A program made the translations under genes and the position numbers. This document shows positions 51,637 to 61,053 of a stretch of DNA of 64,000 bases, piece by piece (the stretch's first letter is position 1; each line of letters opens with the position of its first letter). The notes below the pieces were generated by a model. The model saw only the letters and a program-made list of their open reading frames with translations, did not search any database and was not told where the DNA came from. Origin of the DNA: Rhodopseudomonas telluris (GTDB taxonomy: Bacteria; Pseudomonadota; Alphaproteobacteria; Rhizobiales; Xanthobacteraceae); the NCBI RefSeq assembly GCF_042432815.1, contig NZ_JBHLWM010000005.1, positions 682,001-746,000 of the forward strand. Reading direction: 5' to 3'.

Positions 51637-52742
51637 TGTATGTCGCCGTCAAAGGTGGCGAGCGCGCCATCGACAATGCGCACCGGCTGCTGGCCCACGA
51701 GCGCCGCGGCGATCGCGCGGTGCCCGAAGTGACGCTGGCGCAGATCTCCGAACAGCTCGCGCTCGGCGTCGACCGGGTGATGGCCGAAGGCTCACTGTAT
51801 GATCGCGAGCTGGCCGCGCTGGCGATCAAGCAGGCGCGCGGCGATATGATCGAGGCGATCTTCCTGCTGCGCGCCTTCCGCGCCACGCTGCCGCGCTTCG
51901 GCGCCACCGAGCCGCTCGACACCGGCGTGATGGCGGTGCGGCGCCGCGTGTCGTCGACCTTCAAGGATGTCCCGGGCGGCCAGATCCTTGGCCCGACCTT
52001 CGACTACACGCATCGCCTGCTCGATCCGCAACTCGCCGCCGGCGGCGAGCCGGAGCAGCCGGCGAGCGCACCGGCACCGACGGAAGCGATGCCGCGCGTC
52101 ACCGACATTCTCGGCCGCGATGGTCTGATCGAGCCGACATCGAAGCCGGGGCCCGACGCGCCGGTCGGCGATCTGACCCGCGAGCCGCTCAGCTTTCCGG
52201 CTGATCGCGATCTGCGGCTGCAGAATCTTGCGCGCGGCGACGAGGGCTTCCTGCTCGCGCTCGGCTATTCGACGCAGCGCGGCTATGGCCGCACCCATCC
52301 GTTCGCCGGCGAGATCCGCTTCGGAGAGGTCGAGCTCGAATTCGTTGCGGAGGACGCCGGCTTCGCCGTGCCGCTCGGCAGCATCGCGCTGACCGAGTGC
52401 CAGATGGTCAATCAGTTCAAGGGCTCGGCCACCGAGCCGCCCTGCTTCACCCGCGGCTACGGCCTCGCCTTCGGCCAGAGCGAGCGCAAGACCATGGCGA
52501 TGGCGCTGGTCGATCGTGCGCTGCGCGCGCGCGAACTCGGCGAGGAAGCGCTCGCGCCCGCGCAGGACGAGGAATTCGTGCTGTCGCATTCCGACAACGT
52601 GCAGGCCACCGGCTTCGTCGAACATCTGAAGCTGCCGCACTACGTCGATTTCCAGTCCGAACTCGGACTGATCCGCCGGCTGCGGCAGGATTTTGCCGAT
52701 GCCGCTGAGCGCACTGAAGCATTGCCGGAGGCTGCGGAATGA
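51636..52742 (+). CDS. phnI: C-P lyase complex subunit PhnI
   Basis: A 368-residue PhnI, slightly longer than the E. coli protein. Family stretches: MYVAVKGGERAIDNAHRLL, RVSSTFKDVPGGQILGPTFD-type sequence (SSTFKDVPGGQILG) and HVDFQSEL-like YVDFQSELGLIRRLRQDF. PhnI catalyses the nucleosidase step that joins phosphonate to ribose with loss of adenine. Its stop overlaps phnJ by four bases. Confidence 0.95.
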   Translation: MYVAVKGGERAIDNAHRLLAHERRGDRAVPEVTLAQISEQLALGVDRVMAEGSLYDRELAALAIKQARGDMIEAIFLLRAFRATLPRFGATEPLDTGVMAVRRRVSSTFKDVPGGQILGPTFDYTHRLLDPQLAAGGEPEQPASAPAPTEAMPRVTDILGRDGLIEPTSKPGPDAPVGDLTREPLSFPADRDLRLQNLARGDEGFLLALGYSTQRGYGRTHPFAGEIRFGEVELEFVAEDAGFAVPLGSIALTECQMVNQFKGSATEPPCFTRGYGLAFGQSERKTMAMALVDRALRARELGEEALAPAQDEEFVLSHSDNVQATGFVEHLKLPHYVDFQSELGLIRRLRQDFADAAERTEALPEAAE

Positions 52743-53620
52743 ACGCGCCGGACTACAACTTCGCTTATCTCGACGAGCAGACCAAGCGGATGATCCGCCG
52801 CGCGATCCTCAAGGCGATCGCGATCCCCGGCTATCAGGTGCCGTTCGCCAGCCGCGAGATGCCGATGCCCTATGGCTGGGGCACCGGCGGCGTGCAGGTG
52901 ACCGCGGCGATCCTCGGCCGCGACGACGTGCTGAAGGTGATCGACCAGGGCAGCGACGACACCACCAACGCGATCTCGATCCGCAAGTTCTTCGCCAAGA
53001 CCGCGGGCGTCGCCACCACCACCAGCACGGCCGACGCCACCGTGATCCAGACGCGGCATCGCATCCCCGAAGCGCCGCTGCACGAAGGCCAGGTTCTGGT
53101 GTATCAGGTGCCGATCCCGGAGCCGCTGCGCTTCCTCGAGCCGCGCGAGACCGAGACGCGGCGGATGCATGCGCTCGCCGAATACGGGCTGATGCACGTC
53201 AAGCTGTACGAGGACATCGCCAAGTTCGGCCACATCGCGACCGCCTATGCCTACCCGGTCAAGGTCAATGGCCGCTACGTGATGGACCCGTCGCCGACGC
53301 CGAAATTCGACAACCCTAAGATGGACGATTGCGCGGCGCTGCAATTGTTCGGCGCCGGCCGCGAGAAGCGGATCTACGCGATCCCGCCCTACACGCAGGT
53401 GGTGTCGCTCGACTTCGAGGATCACCCGTTCACGCGCTATCGGCAGAACGCGCCCTGCGCACTGTGCGGCTCGGAAGAGTCGTATCTGGACGAAATCGTC
53501 ACCGACGATCGCGGCGGCCGGATGTTCGTCTGCTCCGACACCGATTATTGTGAGACACGCCAGGCGCAAGGCCATCGCGGCAGCGAAAGCGCGCCGCATC
53601 AGGAGCACGCCGATGCTTGA
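52739..53620 (+). CDS. phnJ: Carbon-phosphorus lyase, PhnJ
   Basis: A 293-residue radical-SAM enzyme that cleaves the C-P bond of ribosyl phosphonate. The Fe-S cysteines are in CALCGSEESYLDEIV and FVCSDTDYC, at about residues 240, 243, 265 and 271, the same spacing as in E. coli. The glycyl-radical Gly is about residue 31 in AIPGYQVPF. The sequence is highly conserved, e.g. REMPMPYGWGTGG. Overlaps phnI by 4 bp and phnK by 8 bp. Confidence 0.97.
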   Translation: MNAPDYNFAYLDEQTKRMIRRAILKAIAIPGYQVPFASREMPMPYGWGTGGVQVTAAILGRDDVLKVIDQGSDDTTNAISIRKFFAKTAGVATTTSTADATVIQTRHRIPEAPLHEGQVLVYQVPIPEPLRFLEPRETETRRMHALAEYGLMHVKLYEDIAKFGHIATAYAYPVKVNGRYVMDPSPTPKFDNPKMDDCAALQLFGAGREKRIYAIPPYTQVVSLDFEDHPFTRYRQNAPCALCGSEESYLDEIVTDDRGGRMFVCSDTDYCETRQAQGHRGSESAPHQEHADA

Positions 53621-54407
53621 CCGGACCATCCCGGCCGATCAGCCGCTACTCGTCGCCGAGCATCTGTCGAAGTCCTACGGCCGGCTGCAGGCCTGCCGCG
53701 ACATCTCGTTCAAGCTTTATCCCGGCGAAGTGCTGGCGATCGTCGGCGAGTCCGGCTCGGGCAAATCAACGCTGCTGCAGATGCTGTCGGCGCAGCTCGC
53801 GCCGAGCACCGGCACCGTCTCCTACCGGATGCGCGACGGCGTGCTGCGCGATCTCGCGGCGCTGGGCGAAGCGGAGCGGCGGTTTCTGTTCCGCACCGAC
53901 TGGGGCTACGTGCATCAGGACCCGGCGCAGGGCCTGCGCATGGCGGTGTCGGCCGGCGCCAATGTCGGCGAGCGGCTGATGGCGGTCGGCTGGAATCACT
54001 ACGGCAAAATCCGCGACACCGCGTCCTCCTGGCTGTCGCGCGTCGAGATCGCGCAGGATCGCATCGACGACGCGCCGCGCACCTATTCGGGCGGCATGAG
54101 GCAGCGGCTGCAGATCGCGCGGAACCTCGTCACCGAGCCGCGACTGATGTTCATGGACGAGCCGACCGGCGGCCTCGACGTCTCGGTGCAGGCGCGGCTG
54201 CTGGATCTGCTGCGCGGCCTCGTCACCGAGCTCGGCCTCGCCGCCGTCGTCGTCACGCACGATCTTGCGGTGGCGCGGCTGTTGTCGCATCGGGTGATGG
54301 TGATGCAGGGCGGCCGCGTGATCGAGACCGGACTGACCGACCAGGTGCTCGACGATCCGCACGAGCCCTACACCCAGCTTCTCGTCGCCTCGATCCTGCC
54401 CGCATGA
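53613..54407 (+). CDS. phnK: C-P lyase ABC-type ATPase PhnK
   Basis: A 264-residue ATPase without permease partner, which binds the PhnGHIJ core. Walker A GESGSGKSTLL, signature YSGGMRQRLQIAR, Walker B LMFMDEPTGGLD; YVHQDPAQGLRM is a PhnK-type segment. The start MLDRTIP overlaps the end of phnJ. Confidence 0.95.
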   Translation: MLDRTIPADQPLLVAEHLSKSYGRLQACRDISFKLYPGEVLAIVGESGSGKSTLLQMLSAQLAPSTGTVSYRMRDGVLRDLAALGEAERRFLFRTDWGYVHQDPAQGLRMAVSAGANVGERLMAVGWNHYGKIRDTASSWLSRVEIAQDRIDDAPRTYSGGMRQRLQIARNLVTEPRLMFMDEPTGGLDVSVQARLLDLLRGLVTELGLAAVVVTHDLAVARLLSHRVMVMQGGRVIETGLTDQVLDDPHEPYTQLLVASILPA

Positions 54408-55114
54408 GCCCGCCGATGACCGCGATGATTCAACTCAGCAATGCCCAGAAATCCTTCGTGATGCACCTGCAGGGCGGCCTGCGGCTGCCGGTGGTGCGCG
54501 GCGTGTCGTTCGAGGTCGGCGCCGGCGAATGCGTGGTGCTGGCCGGCCCGTCCGGCGCCGGCAAGTCCTCGATCCTGAAGATGATCTTCGGCAATTATCG
54601 CTGCGACGGCGGCCGGATCGACATCCTGCATCGCGGCGCGACCATCGATCTCGCCAGCGCCGAGCCGCGCAAGGTGCTGGAGCTGCGCCGCTTCACGCTC
54701 GGCTATGTCAGCCAGTTTCTGCGCGCGGTGCCGCGCGTCGCCGCGATCGATGTCGTCGCCGAGCCGCTGCTCGCCAACGGCGTGGCGAAGGACGAAGCCC
54801 GCGCGCGCGCCGGCGAATTGCTGAAACGGCTGAACATCGCCGAGCGGCTGTGGACGCTGCCGCCCGCGACCTTCTCGGGCGGCGAGCAGCAGCGCGTCAA
54901 TATCGCGCGTGGCTTCATCGCGCATTTTCCGATCCTGCTGCTGGACGAACCGACCGCGTCGCTGGACGCCGCCAACCGCGCTGTGGTGATGGACCTCGTG
55001 GCCGAGAAGAAACGCGATGGCGTCGCGATGATCGCCATCGTGCACGACGACGAGGTGCGCACCCGGATCGCCGACCGGCTGATCGACGTCACCAGCTTCG
55101 CCGCGGCCGCCTGA
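54404..55114 (+). CDS. phnL: C-P lyase ABC-type ATPase PhnL
   Basis: A 236-residue ATPase: Walker A GPSGAGKSSILKM, signature FSGGEQQRVNIAR, Walker B ILLLDEPTASLD. KMIFGNYRCDGGRI and LGYVSQFLRAVPRVAA are PhnL features. It works with PhnK on the C-P lyase core. ATG at 54404 overlaps phnK by 4 bp; ATG at 54416 is an alternative. Confidence 0.95.
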   Translation: MSPPMTAMIQLSNAQKSFVMHLQGGLRLPVVRGVSFEVGAGECVVLAGPSGAGKSSILKMIFGNYRCDGGRIDILHRGATIDLASAEPRKVLELRRFTLGYVSQFLRAVPRVAAIDVVAEPLLANGVAKDEARARAGELLKRLNIAERLWTLPPATFSGGEQQRVNIARGFIAHFPILLLDEPTASLDAANRAVVMDLVAEKKRDGVAMIAIVHDDEVRTRIADRLIDVTSFAAAA

Positions 55115-55128
55115 CGAGAGAGACAGTA

Positions 55129-56283
55129 ATGACGACGACTTCCGACTTCATCCTCCGCAATGCCCGTATCGTGCTGGCCGACCGCGTCATCGAGCACGGC
55201 TGGCTGGCGGTCGCGGACGGCCGCATCGCCGAGATCGGCGACAGCGGCGTGCCGGCCGGCGGCCTCGACATGGGCGGCGACCTGGTGATCCCCGGCCTGA
55301 TCGAACTGCACACCGACCACCTCGAGGCGCACTACATGCCGCGCCCCAAAGTGCAGTGGAATCCGGTGGCCGCCGTGGTCTCCTATGACGGCCAGCTCGC
55401 GACCTGCGGCATCACCACCGTGCTGGATTCGCTGCGGGTGTGGCGCGAGGAAGGCGCCGAGGACGTCGACGGTCAGGCGATCGTGCTGGCCGGGGCGATC
55501 TCGGCGGCGCGCGACGCGGGTCTGCTGCGCGCCGATCACTTCCTGCATCTGCGCTGCGAGATCCCGATGCCCAATGTAGTCGACGAGGCCAAGGAGCTGA
55601 TCGACCGGCCCGACATCCGGCTGATGTCGCTGATGGACCACACGCCGGGGCAGCGTCAGTTCCGCGACGAAGAGAAGCTGCGCGATTACTATCGCGGCAA
55701 GGGCGCCGGCATGACCGACGCCGAGCTCGACGTGATGTTCGCGCGCCGGCTGTACTGCAAGGAGAATTACGCCGACGCCAACATGCGCGCGATCGTCGCG
55801 CTGGCGCATCAGCACGCGATTCCGCTGGCAAGCCATGACGACACCACCGAGGAGAACGTCGTCGAGGCGATCCGCGACAAGGTGGCGGTCGCCGAATTTC
55901 CGACCACGCTGGAGGCCGCACGCCGCCTGCACGAGGCGGGCATCGACATTCTGATGGGCGCGCCGAACGTGGTGCGCGGCGGCTCGCATTCGGGTAACAT
56001 CGCCGCGATCGATCTCGCGCGCGAAGGACTGCTCGACATCCTGTCGTCGGACTACATCCCGTCGAGCCTGCTGATGGCGGCGTTGCAACTGCCGCTGCGC
56101 GCGCCGGCGATCGATCTGCCGGCGGCGGTGCGCACCGTCACCAAGGCGCCCGCCGAAGCGGTCGGCCTGCCCGACCGCGGCGAGATCGCGGTCGGCAAGC
56201 GCGCCGATCTGATCCGCGTCCACGTTGCGCACGACGTGCCGGCGGTGCGTAGCGTCTGGCGCGAAGGACACCGGGTGGCATGA
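55129..56283 (+). CDS. phnM: Ribose 1-methylphosphonate 5-triphosphate diphosphatase PhnM
   Basis: A 384-residue amidohydrolase, the canonical operon copy. Metal-binding and family motifs: GLIELHTDHLEAHYMPRP, LASHDDTTEENV, GAPNVVRGGSHSG and LSSDYIPSSLL. It removes pyrophosphate from the PhnI product before PhnJ acts. A GAGAGAGA ribosome site precedes the ATG. It overlaps phnN by 4 bp. Compare the divergent paralogue at 43835-45028. Confidence 0.96.
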   Translation: MTTTSDFILRNARIVLADRVIEHGWLAVADGRIAEIGDSGVPAGGLDMGGDLVIPGLIELHTDHLEAHYMPRPKVQWNPVAAVVSYDGQLATCGITTVLDSLRVWREEGAEDVDGQAIVLAGAISAARDAGLLRADHFLHLRCEIPMPNVVDEAKELIDRPDIRLMSLMDHTPGQRQFRDEEKLRDYYRGKGAGMTDAELDVMFARRLYCKENYADANMRAIVALAHQHAIPLASHDDTTEENVVEAIRDKVAVAEFPTTLEAARRLHEAGIDILMGAPNVVRGGSHSGNIAAIDLAREGLLDILSSDYIPSSLLMAALQLPLRAPAIDLPAAVRTVTKAPAEAVGLPDRGEIAVGKRADLIRVHVAHDVPAVRSVWREGHRVA

Positions 56284-56882
56284 CCGAGCTCGCGCCGATC
56301 GCCCCGCAGCCAAGCCGGATCGGACCGGGCCGGCTGGTGCTGGTCGTCGGGCCGAGCGGCGCCGGCAAGGATACACTGCTCGGCATCGCCAAGATCGCAT
56401 GCCTCGGCGAAAGCCGCGTCGGTTTTGCGCGGCGGGTGGTGACGCGGGAGCCCTCGCCTGCCGAGGACAATCTGCAAAGCACGCCCGAGGCGTTCCGCGC
56501 CATGATCGCGGCGGGCGAATTTGCGCTGCACTGGGAGGCGCACGGGCACTGCTACGGCGTGCTGCGCACCATCGACAACGACATCCGCGCCGGCCGCACC
56601 GTGGTGGCGAATGTCTCGCGCACGGTGATCGCGCAGGCGCGGCAGACCTACGCCAACGTCGTGGTGGTCCAGATCACGGCGCCGCCGGACGTATTGGCGC
56701 GGCGCATCGCACTGCGGGCGCGAAGCAGCGACGCGATGAGTGCGGACCGGATCGGGCGCAGCGTCGGCGGCGAGATCGCCGACTTCACCATCATGAATGT
56801 CGCGAGCCCCGACGATCACGCCCGCGAACTGCTGGCGATCATCCGCGGCACGCCCGAAGCTGGAAGGAAGGCCCAGCCATGA
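56280..56882 (+). CDS. phnN: Ribose 1,5-bisphosphokinase PhnN
   Basis: A 200-residue guanylate-kinase-like enzyme that phosphorylates ribose 1,5-bisphosphate to PRPP, returning the ribose of the pathway to nucleotide metabolism. P-loop GPSGAGKDTLLG; VGFARRVVTREPS and FALHWEAHGHCYGV are PhnN signatures. Its TGA overlaps the ATG of the flavoprotein gene. Confidence 0.95.
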   Translation: MTELAPIAPQPSRIGPGRLVLVVGPSGAGKDTLLGIAKIACLGESRVGFARRVVTREPSPAEDNLQSTPEAFRAMIAAGEFALHWEAHGHCYGVLRTIDNDIRAGRTVVANVSRTVIAQARQTYANVVVVQITAPPDVLARRIALRARSSDAMSADRIGRSVGGEIADFTIMNVASPDDHARELLAIIRGTPEAGRKAQP

Positions 56883-57496
56883 CGTTCCCGGCCATCACCT
56901 CTGTCGCCGAGCTCGAAGCGCTGTACGGCGCGCCCAACGACGCCTCGACCGAAAAGGTCGCGAACCACATCACCTCGGCCTATCGCACGCTGATCGAGCG
57001 CTCGCCGTTCGCGGCGCTGGCGACCGTCGGTCCGGAAGGCCTCGACTGCTCGCCGCGCGGCGACCTGCCCGGCTTCATCCATATCCACGACGACACCACG
57101 CTGATGCTGCCCGACCGGCGCGGCAACAACCGCATCGACTCGCTGCGCAACGTCGTCCGCGATCCGCGCGTCGCCCTGATGCTGCTGATCCCCGGTTCGC
57201 TCAACGCACTGCGCATCAACGGCCGCGCCGTCATCAGCGCCGACGCGGCGCTGCTCGACTCCTTCCGCGTCGACGGCAAGGCGCCACGCAGCGTAATGGT
57301 GATGACGGTCGAGGAGATCTATTTCCAGTGCGGCCGGGCGCTGATCCGGTCCGAGCTGTGGAATCCCGACAAGCAGGTCGATCCCGCCATGCTGCCGACG
57401 CCCGGCCAGATCCTGGCGTCGATGACCGAAGGCCGGGTCGGCGGCGACGCCTACGACCGCGCCTGGCCACAGCGCGCCGCCGAGACGATGTGGTGA
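56879..57496 (+). CDS. PPOX-class FMN-binding flavoprotein coupled to the phn operon
   Basis: A 205-residue split-barrel protein of the pyridoxamine-5'-phosphate-oxidase-like class. Features: PFAALATVGPEGLDCSPRGDLPGF (ends FAALATVG and CSPRGD), LPDRRGNNRIDSLRNVV, VALMLLIPG and a C-terminal IYFQCGRALIRSELWNP. It resembles the MSMEG_1061/DR_2398 branch. It starts inside the phnN stop codon (ATGA), so it belongs to the C-P lyase operon. It is not a known pathway component; it could oxidise or reduce a phosphonate, remove a toxic by-product, or act as an electron donor. Function is unknown. Confidence 0.88.
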   Translation: MTFPAITSVAELEALYGAPNDASTEKVANHITSAYRTLIERSPFAALATVGPEGLDCSPRGDLPGFIHIHDDTTLMLPDRRGNNRIDSLRNVVRDPRVALMLLIPGSLNALRINGRAVISADAALLDSFRVDGKAPRSVMVMTVEEIYFQCGRALIRSELWNPDKQVDPAMLPTPGQILASMTEGRVGGDAYDRAWPQRAAETMW

Positions 57497-57566
57497 GCGG
57501 TCGTACGGGGTAGAGCGCTTCGTCTCTTGATCGAAACAATATTGCCCTGGCCAAACTGCACCGAGT

Positions 57567-57672
57567 CCTCATCCTGAGGAGCCCGGCAAAGCCGGGCGTC
57601 TCGAAGGATGGGGCCGCGCAGCACCAGCGGCCCATGGTTCGAGACGGCGCTTCGCGCCTCCTCACCATGAGG
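57567..57672 (-). repeat. Palindromic intergenic repeat, family A, copy 6
   Basis: Reverse-orientation copy after the phn operon, the only family A copy between genes in tandem. The remaining 270 bp before cbbQ hold one FNR-like motif and no gene I can support. Confidence 0.9.
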
Positions 57673-57798
57673 TTGCACATGTGGCCATCAGTCCGATGGC
57701 TAGCTCTGATTCTTCAGAAGCCGAACCGCTCGAGGTCCGACTTCGAGCCGGCGGTCCCTGCGGCCGCTCCGCCCTTGCGCTCGGCCGGTTTCGGGCTA

Positions 57799-57812
57799 TT
57801 GTCAGCTATCAA
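57799..57812 (+). promoter_or_regulatory. FNR/FixK-like site upstream of cbbQ
   Basis: ttgtcagctatcaa fits TTG-N8-CAA and has a full ATCAA right half. It lies 132 bp before the cbbQ start, suitable for activation under low oxygen. The left half is imperfect. Confidence 0.4.
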
Positions 57813-57943
57813 GCGTGCTTCAAGGCAGCAGCGCGCCCCAGCGGCAGTGATTGCCATGATCCCTTTTGCAGGGACGGTGGCTGCCGCATGTTCCGATCTC
57901 CAGTCCGCGGCGTCCGTCCTTCGTTCCGAACCTGGAGGATTGC

Positions 57944-58744
57944 ATGAGCCTGGACGCGTACCGGATCACATCCGAGCCCTATTATCAGCCGCACGGCGAC
58001 GAGATCGAGATCTTTCGCGCGGCTTATGACGAGCGGCTTCCCGTCATGCTCAAGGGGCCGACGGGCTGCGGCAAGACGCGGTTCGTCGAGCACATGGCCT
58101 GGCGCCTCGGCAGGCCGCTGATCACGGTGGCGGCGCACGAGGACATGACCGCCGCCGACCTCGCCGGTCGCTATCTGCTCGAACCCGAGGGCACCGTCTG
58201 GCACGACGGCCCGCTGACCCAGGCGGTGCGGCAGGGCGCGATCTGCTATCTCGACGAGATCGTCGAGGCCCGGCAGGACACCACCGTGGTGATCCACCCG
58301 CTCACCGACGCGCGGCGGGTGCTGCCGCTGGAGAAGCACAACGAGATCGTCTCGGCCCACGCGGACTTCCAGCTCACGATCTCCTATAACCCGGGCTATC
58401 AGAGCGCCGTCAAGGATCTCAAGGAATCCACCAAGCAGCGCTTCCTGGCGATCGACTTCTCCTACCCGCCGCCGCAGGTCGAGAGCGCGATCGTGACGCG
58501 CGAGAGCGGCGCCGATGCCGCGCTGGCCGACGTGCTGGTGGCGATCGGCCAGCGCTCGCGCAATCTGCAGGGCCACGGCCTCGACGAAGGCGCCTCGACC
58601 CGGATGCTGATCCATGCCGGCCGGCTGGTGCGCGGCGGCCTGCCGCTCGCCACCGCGGTGCAATCGAGCATCGTGCTGCCGATCACCGACAATCCCGACG
58701 TCCGCGCCGCGCTGCGCGCCGCGATCGACGCGTGCATGCCGTGA
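57944..58744 (+). CDS. cbbQ: CbbQ/NorQ family MoxR-type AAA+ ATPase
   Basis: A 266-residue AAA+ protein. Walker A GPTGCGKTRFVEH, Walker B AICYLDEIVEA, sensor-type SYNPGYQ, and the CbbQ start YRITSEPYYQP. CbbQ with CbbO re-activates inhibited Rubisco; the related NorQ/NorD pair matures nitric oxide reductase. No Rubisco or nor genes are in the window, so the client is open. GGAGG lies upstream of the ATG. Confidence 0.92.
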   Translation: MSLDAYRITSEPYYQPHGDEIEIFRAAYDERLPVMLKGPTGCGKTRFVEHMAWRLGRPLITVAAHEDMTAADLAGRYLLEPEGTVWHDGPLTQAVRQGAICYLDEIVEARQDTTVVIHPLTDARRVLPLEKHNEIVSAHADFQLTISYNPGYQSAVKDLKESTKQRFLAIDFSYPPPQVESAIVTRESGADAALADVLVAIGQRSRNLQGHGLDEGASTRMLIHAGRLVRGGLPLATAVQSSIVLPITDNPDVRAALRAAIDACMP

Positions 58745-61053
58745 GCACCAGCGATCAGCTCAGCCCGGTGCAGCCGGCCGAGACGCCTGCCGCGACCCGC
58801 ACGCTGCATCTGCTGATGCGCCAGCGCGATGCGCTGCGCGCGCCGTTCCGTGCGACATGGGACGAGCTGAGTAATCGATGGCCGGAGTCCGATCTCGACG
58901 CTTGGGCGGAGGCGGTGCTGGCGCTGGCGAACGTCAATATCGGCCCGACCGGCCTGATCGCCTTTTGGGACGTCAGCCGGAGCCAACCGGCCGCCGCCGA
59001 CATGGCGCCGCTGTTGAGTGCGGCCGAAGCGGCCGCGGAGATCTGCCGCAATGCCGGCGCCCGCGCCGCGGCGCTCAGCCTGAAAGCGCTGCCGATCGCC
59101 CGCAACGCGTTCGCCTCGGAACCGATGCTGGCGCGCTGGTGGGCTGCGCTGCGCGGCCTGTCGCGCGAGGCGCCGGATGTCGTCGAAGCCGCCGCACTGC
59201 GGATGTCCCCGATCCTCGCCCCCGGTTCGATCGAGGCGTTCGAGAACTTCATCGCCGCCGGCCTGAAGCTCGCCGCCGGCAACAAGCAGGTCCGGCTGAC
59301 CTACTTCACGCTGCAACACGAACTGGCCCAACGCCTGATCAGCCGCGAGTTCGGCGGCGTCGACTTCGCCGAGACCGAGCGGCATCTCAAGACGTTCGTG
59401 ACCGCGCTGTGGGGCCGCGCGCCGTTGCTGCGCAGCCTGCCGCCGGCCGACACCGCCGTGCCGCGGCGCGCCGCGATCGCGGGCCCGCTGATCCGCTTGC
59501 CGGACGTGTATCGCGGCATCGAGGGCGATGCCGCCTGGTCGCTGTATCGCGCCGCCGCCGCCCATGCGCAGGCGCATCTCGAGCTCGGCGATGAACGCTT
59601 CGTCGTCGGCAAACTGAAGCCGTTGCAGATCGTGCTGGTCGGCCTGATCGAGGACGCCCGCATCGAGGCGCTGGCGATGCGGCAATTGCCCGGCCTGCGC
59701 CGGCTGTGGGCTCCCTATCACACGGCGAAACCCGCCGGCATCGCCACCGCGCCGGTGCTGCTGGCCCGCCTCTCCCGCGCGCTGTTCGATCCGGACTATC
59801 AGGACGACGACGGCTTCGTCGCCAAGGGCCGCGCGCTGTTCGCGCAGGCGCTGCCGCGGCTCGGCGATCCGGCGATCTCGCGCGAGATCGGGATGCTGCT
59901 CGGCAACGACCTCGGCCAGATGCGGGTGCAGTTCAACGCCAAGACCTACGTGGTCGAGCCGGTGTACCGCGACGACAATCTCGGCCTTTGGGATTTCGAC
60001 GAGCCTCCGCAGGCCAATGCCGACGTACTTGAGATGTTCATCGATGCGGCGCGGATCGAGCAGCAGGAATCCGACGACGGTCCCGGCAACACTGACGAGC
60101 AGCCACAGGACAGCGAGGCCGGCAAGGCCCGCCCGGTCGCGCCCGATCAGCGCGGCACGGTGCTGGCGAAGTATCCGGAGTGGGACCGTCGCCACGGCAT
60201 CGAGCGTCCCGAATGGACAACGGTGCGCGAGGTCGCCGCCGTGCGCGGCGATCCTAAGCGCATCGCCGAAGCGCTGGATCGCGCCGACATCCTGCGCGGC
60301 CGGGTCGCGCAACTGGTTCGGGGCCTGCGCGTCGGCCGCGCCGTGCGGCTCAACCGCCAGCACGACGGCCACGACCTCGACCTCGACGCGGTGATCGACG
60401 CCGGACTGGCGCTACGCACCGGGCAGGATCCCGACCCGCGGGTGTTCCGCTCCTCGACCTCGAAACATCGCGATCTCGCCGCGCTGTTGCTGATCGATGT
60501 GTCGCAATCGACCAGTGACCGCCTCGCCTCGGGTGCGACGGTGCTCGATGTCGAGCGCCTCGCCGTCGCCCTGCTGGCCGAAGCGATGCAGGCGTTGCAG
60601 GATCCGTTCGGCCTGCTGGCCTTCGCCTCGGACGGGCGCGACGACGTCAAGCTGACCACTGTCAAAGCATTCGAGGAACCTTATGGCCCCGACAGCATGG
60701 CGCGCCTCGACGGCCTCGCGTCCGGCTATTCGACGCGGCTCGGCACGGCGCTTCGCCACTCCGGCAACGTCATTTCCCGGACGAGCAGTTTCCGCAAGCT
60801 GGTACTGGTGCTGACCGACGGCGAGCCGTCGGACATCGACATCGAGGACCCGGCCGATCTGATCGAGGACGCGCGGCGCGCCGTGCTGCAGCTGCATGGG
60901 CGCGGCATCGACACGTTCGGCGTCGTGCTCGGCAGCGCCGGCATGGCGGCGGCGGCGCGGATCTTCGGCCGCGGCAACACCATGCTGGTGCACCGCGTCG
61001 AGGATCTGCCGAGCCGGCTGTCGGAATTGTATTTCCGCCTGGCGCGGCGCTGA
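58741..61053 (+). CDS. cbbO: CbbO/NorD family protein with VWA domain
   Basis: A 770-residue partner of CbbQ. The N-terminal 550 residues are the CbbO-type helical region; a von Willebrand A domain fills about residues 575-765. Its MIDAS motif is intact: D586 in LLIDVSQSTSD, and LTDGEPSDID supplies the later Asp. It would present the client protein to the CbbQ ring. The GTG start overlaps the cbbQ stop by four bases; a GTG nine bases earlier is possible. It ends directly against ureD on the other strand. Confidence 0.9.
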   Translation: MSTSDQLSPVQPAETPAATRTLHLLMRQRDALRAPFRATWDELSNRWPESDLDAWAEAVLALANVNIGPTGLIAFWDVSRSQPAAADMAPLLSAAEAAAEICRNAGARAAALSLKALPIARNAFASEPMLARWWAALRGLSREAPDVVEAAALRMSPILAPGSIEAFENFIAAGLKLAAGNKQVRLTYFTLQHELAQRLISREFGGVDFAETERHLKTFVTALWGRAPLLRSLPPADTAVPRRAAIAGPLIRLPDVYRGIEGDAAWSLYRAAAAHAQAHLELGDERFVVGKLKPLQIVLVGLIEDARIEALAMRQLPGLRRLWAPYHTAKPAGIATAPVLLARLSRALFDPDYQDDDGFVAKGRALFAQALPRLGDPAISREIGMLLGNDLGQMRVQFNAKTYVVEPVYRDDNLGLWDFDEPPQANADVLEMFIDAARIEQQESDDGPGNTDEQPQDSEAGKARPVAPDQRGTVLAKYPEWDRRHGIERPEWTTVREVAAVRGDPKRIAEALDRADILRGRVAQLVRGLRVGRAVRLNRQHDGHDLDLDAVIDAGLALRTGQDPDPRVFRSSTSKHRDLAALLLIDVSQSTSDRLASGATVLDVERLAVALLAEAMQALQDPFGLLAFASDGRDDVKLTTVKAFEEPYGPDSMARLDGLASGYSTRLGTALRHSGNVISRTSSFRKLVLVLTDGEPSDIDIEDPADLIEDARRAVLQLHGRGIDTFGVVLGSAGMAAAARIFGRGNTMLVHRVEDLPSRLSELYFRLARR

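Noticed and set aside
57681..57947. An 88-codon frame upstream of cbbQ
   Set aside because: It overlaps the cbbQ start, has no ribosome site, and its composition looks like noncoding GC-rich sequence; no family similarity seen.
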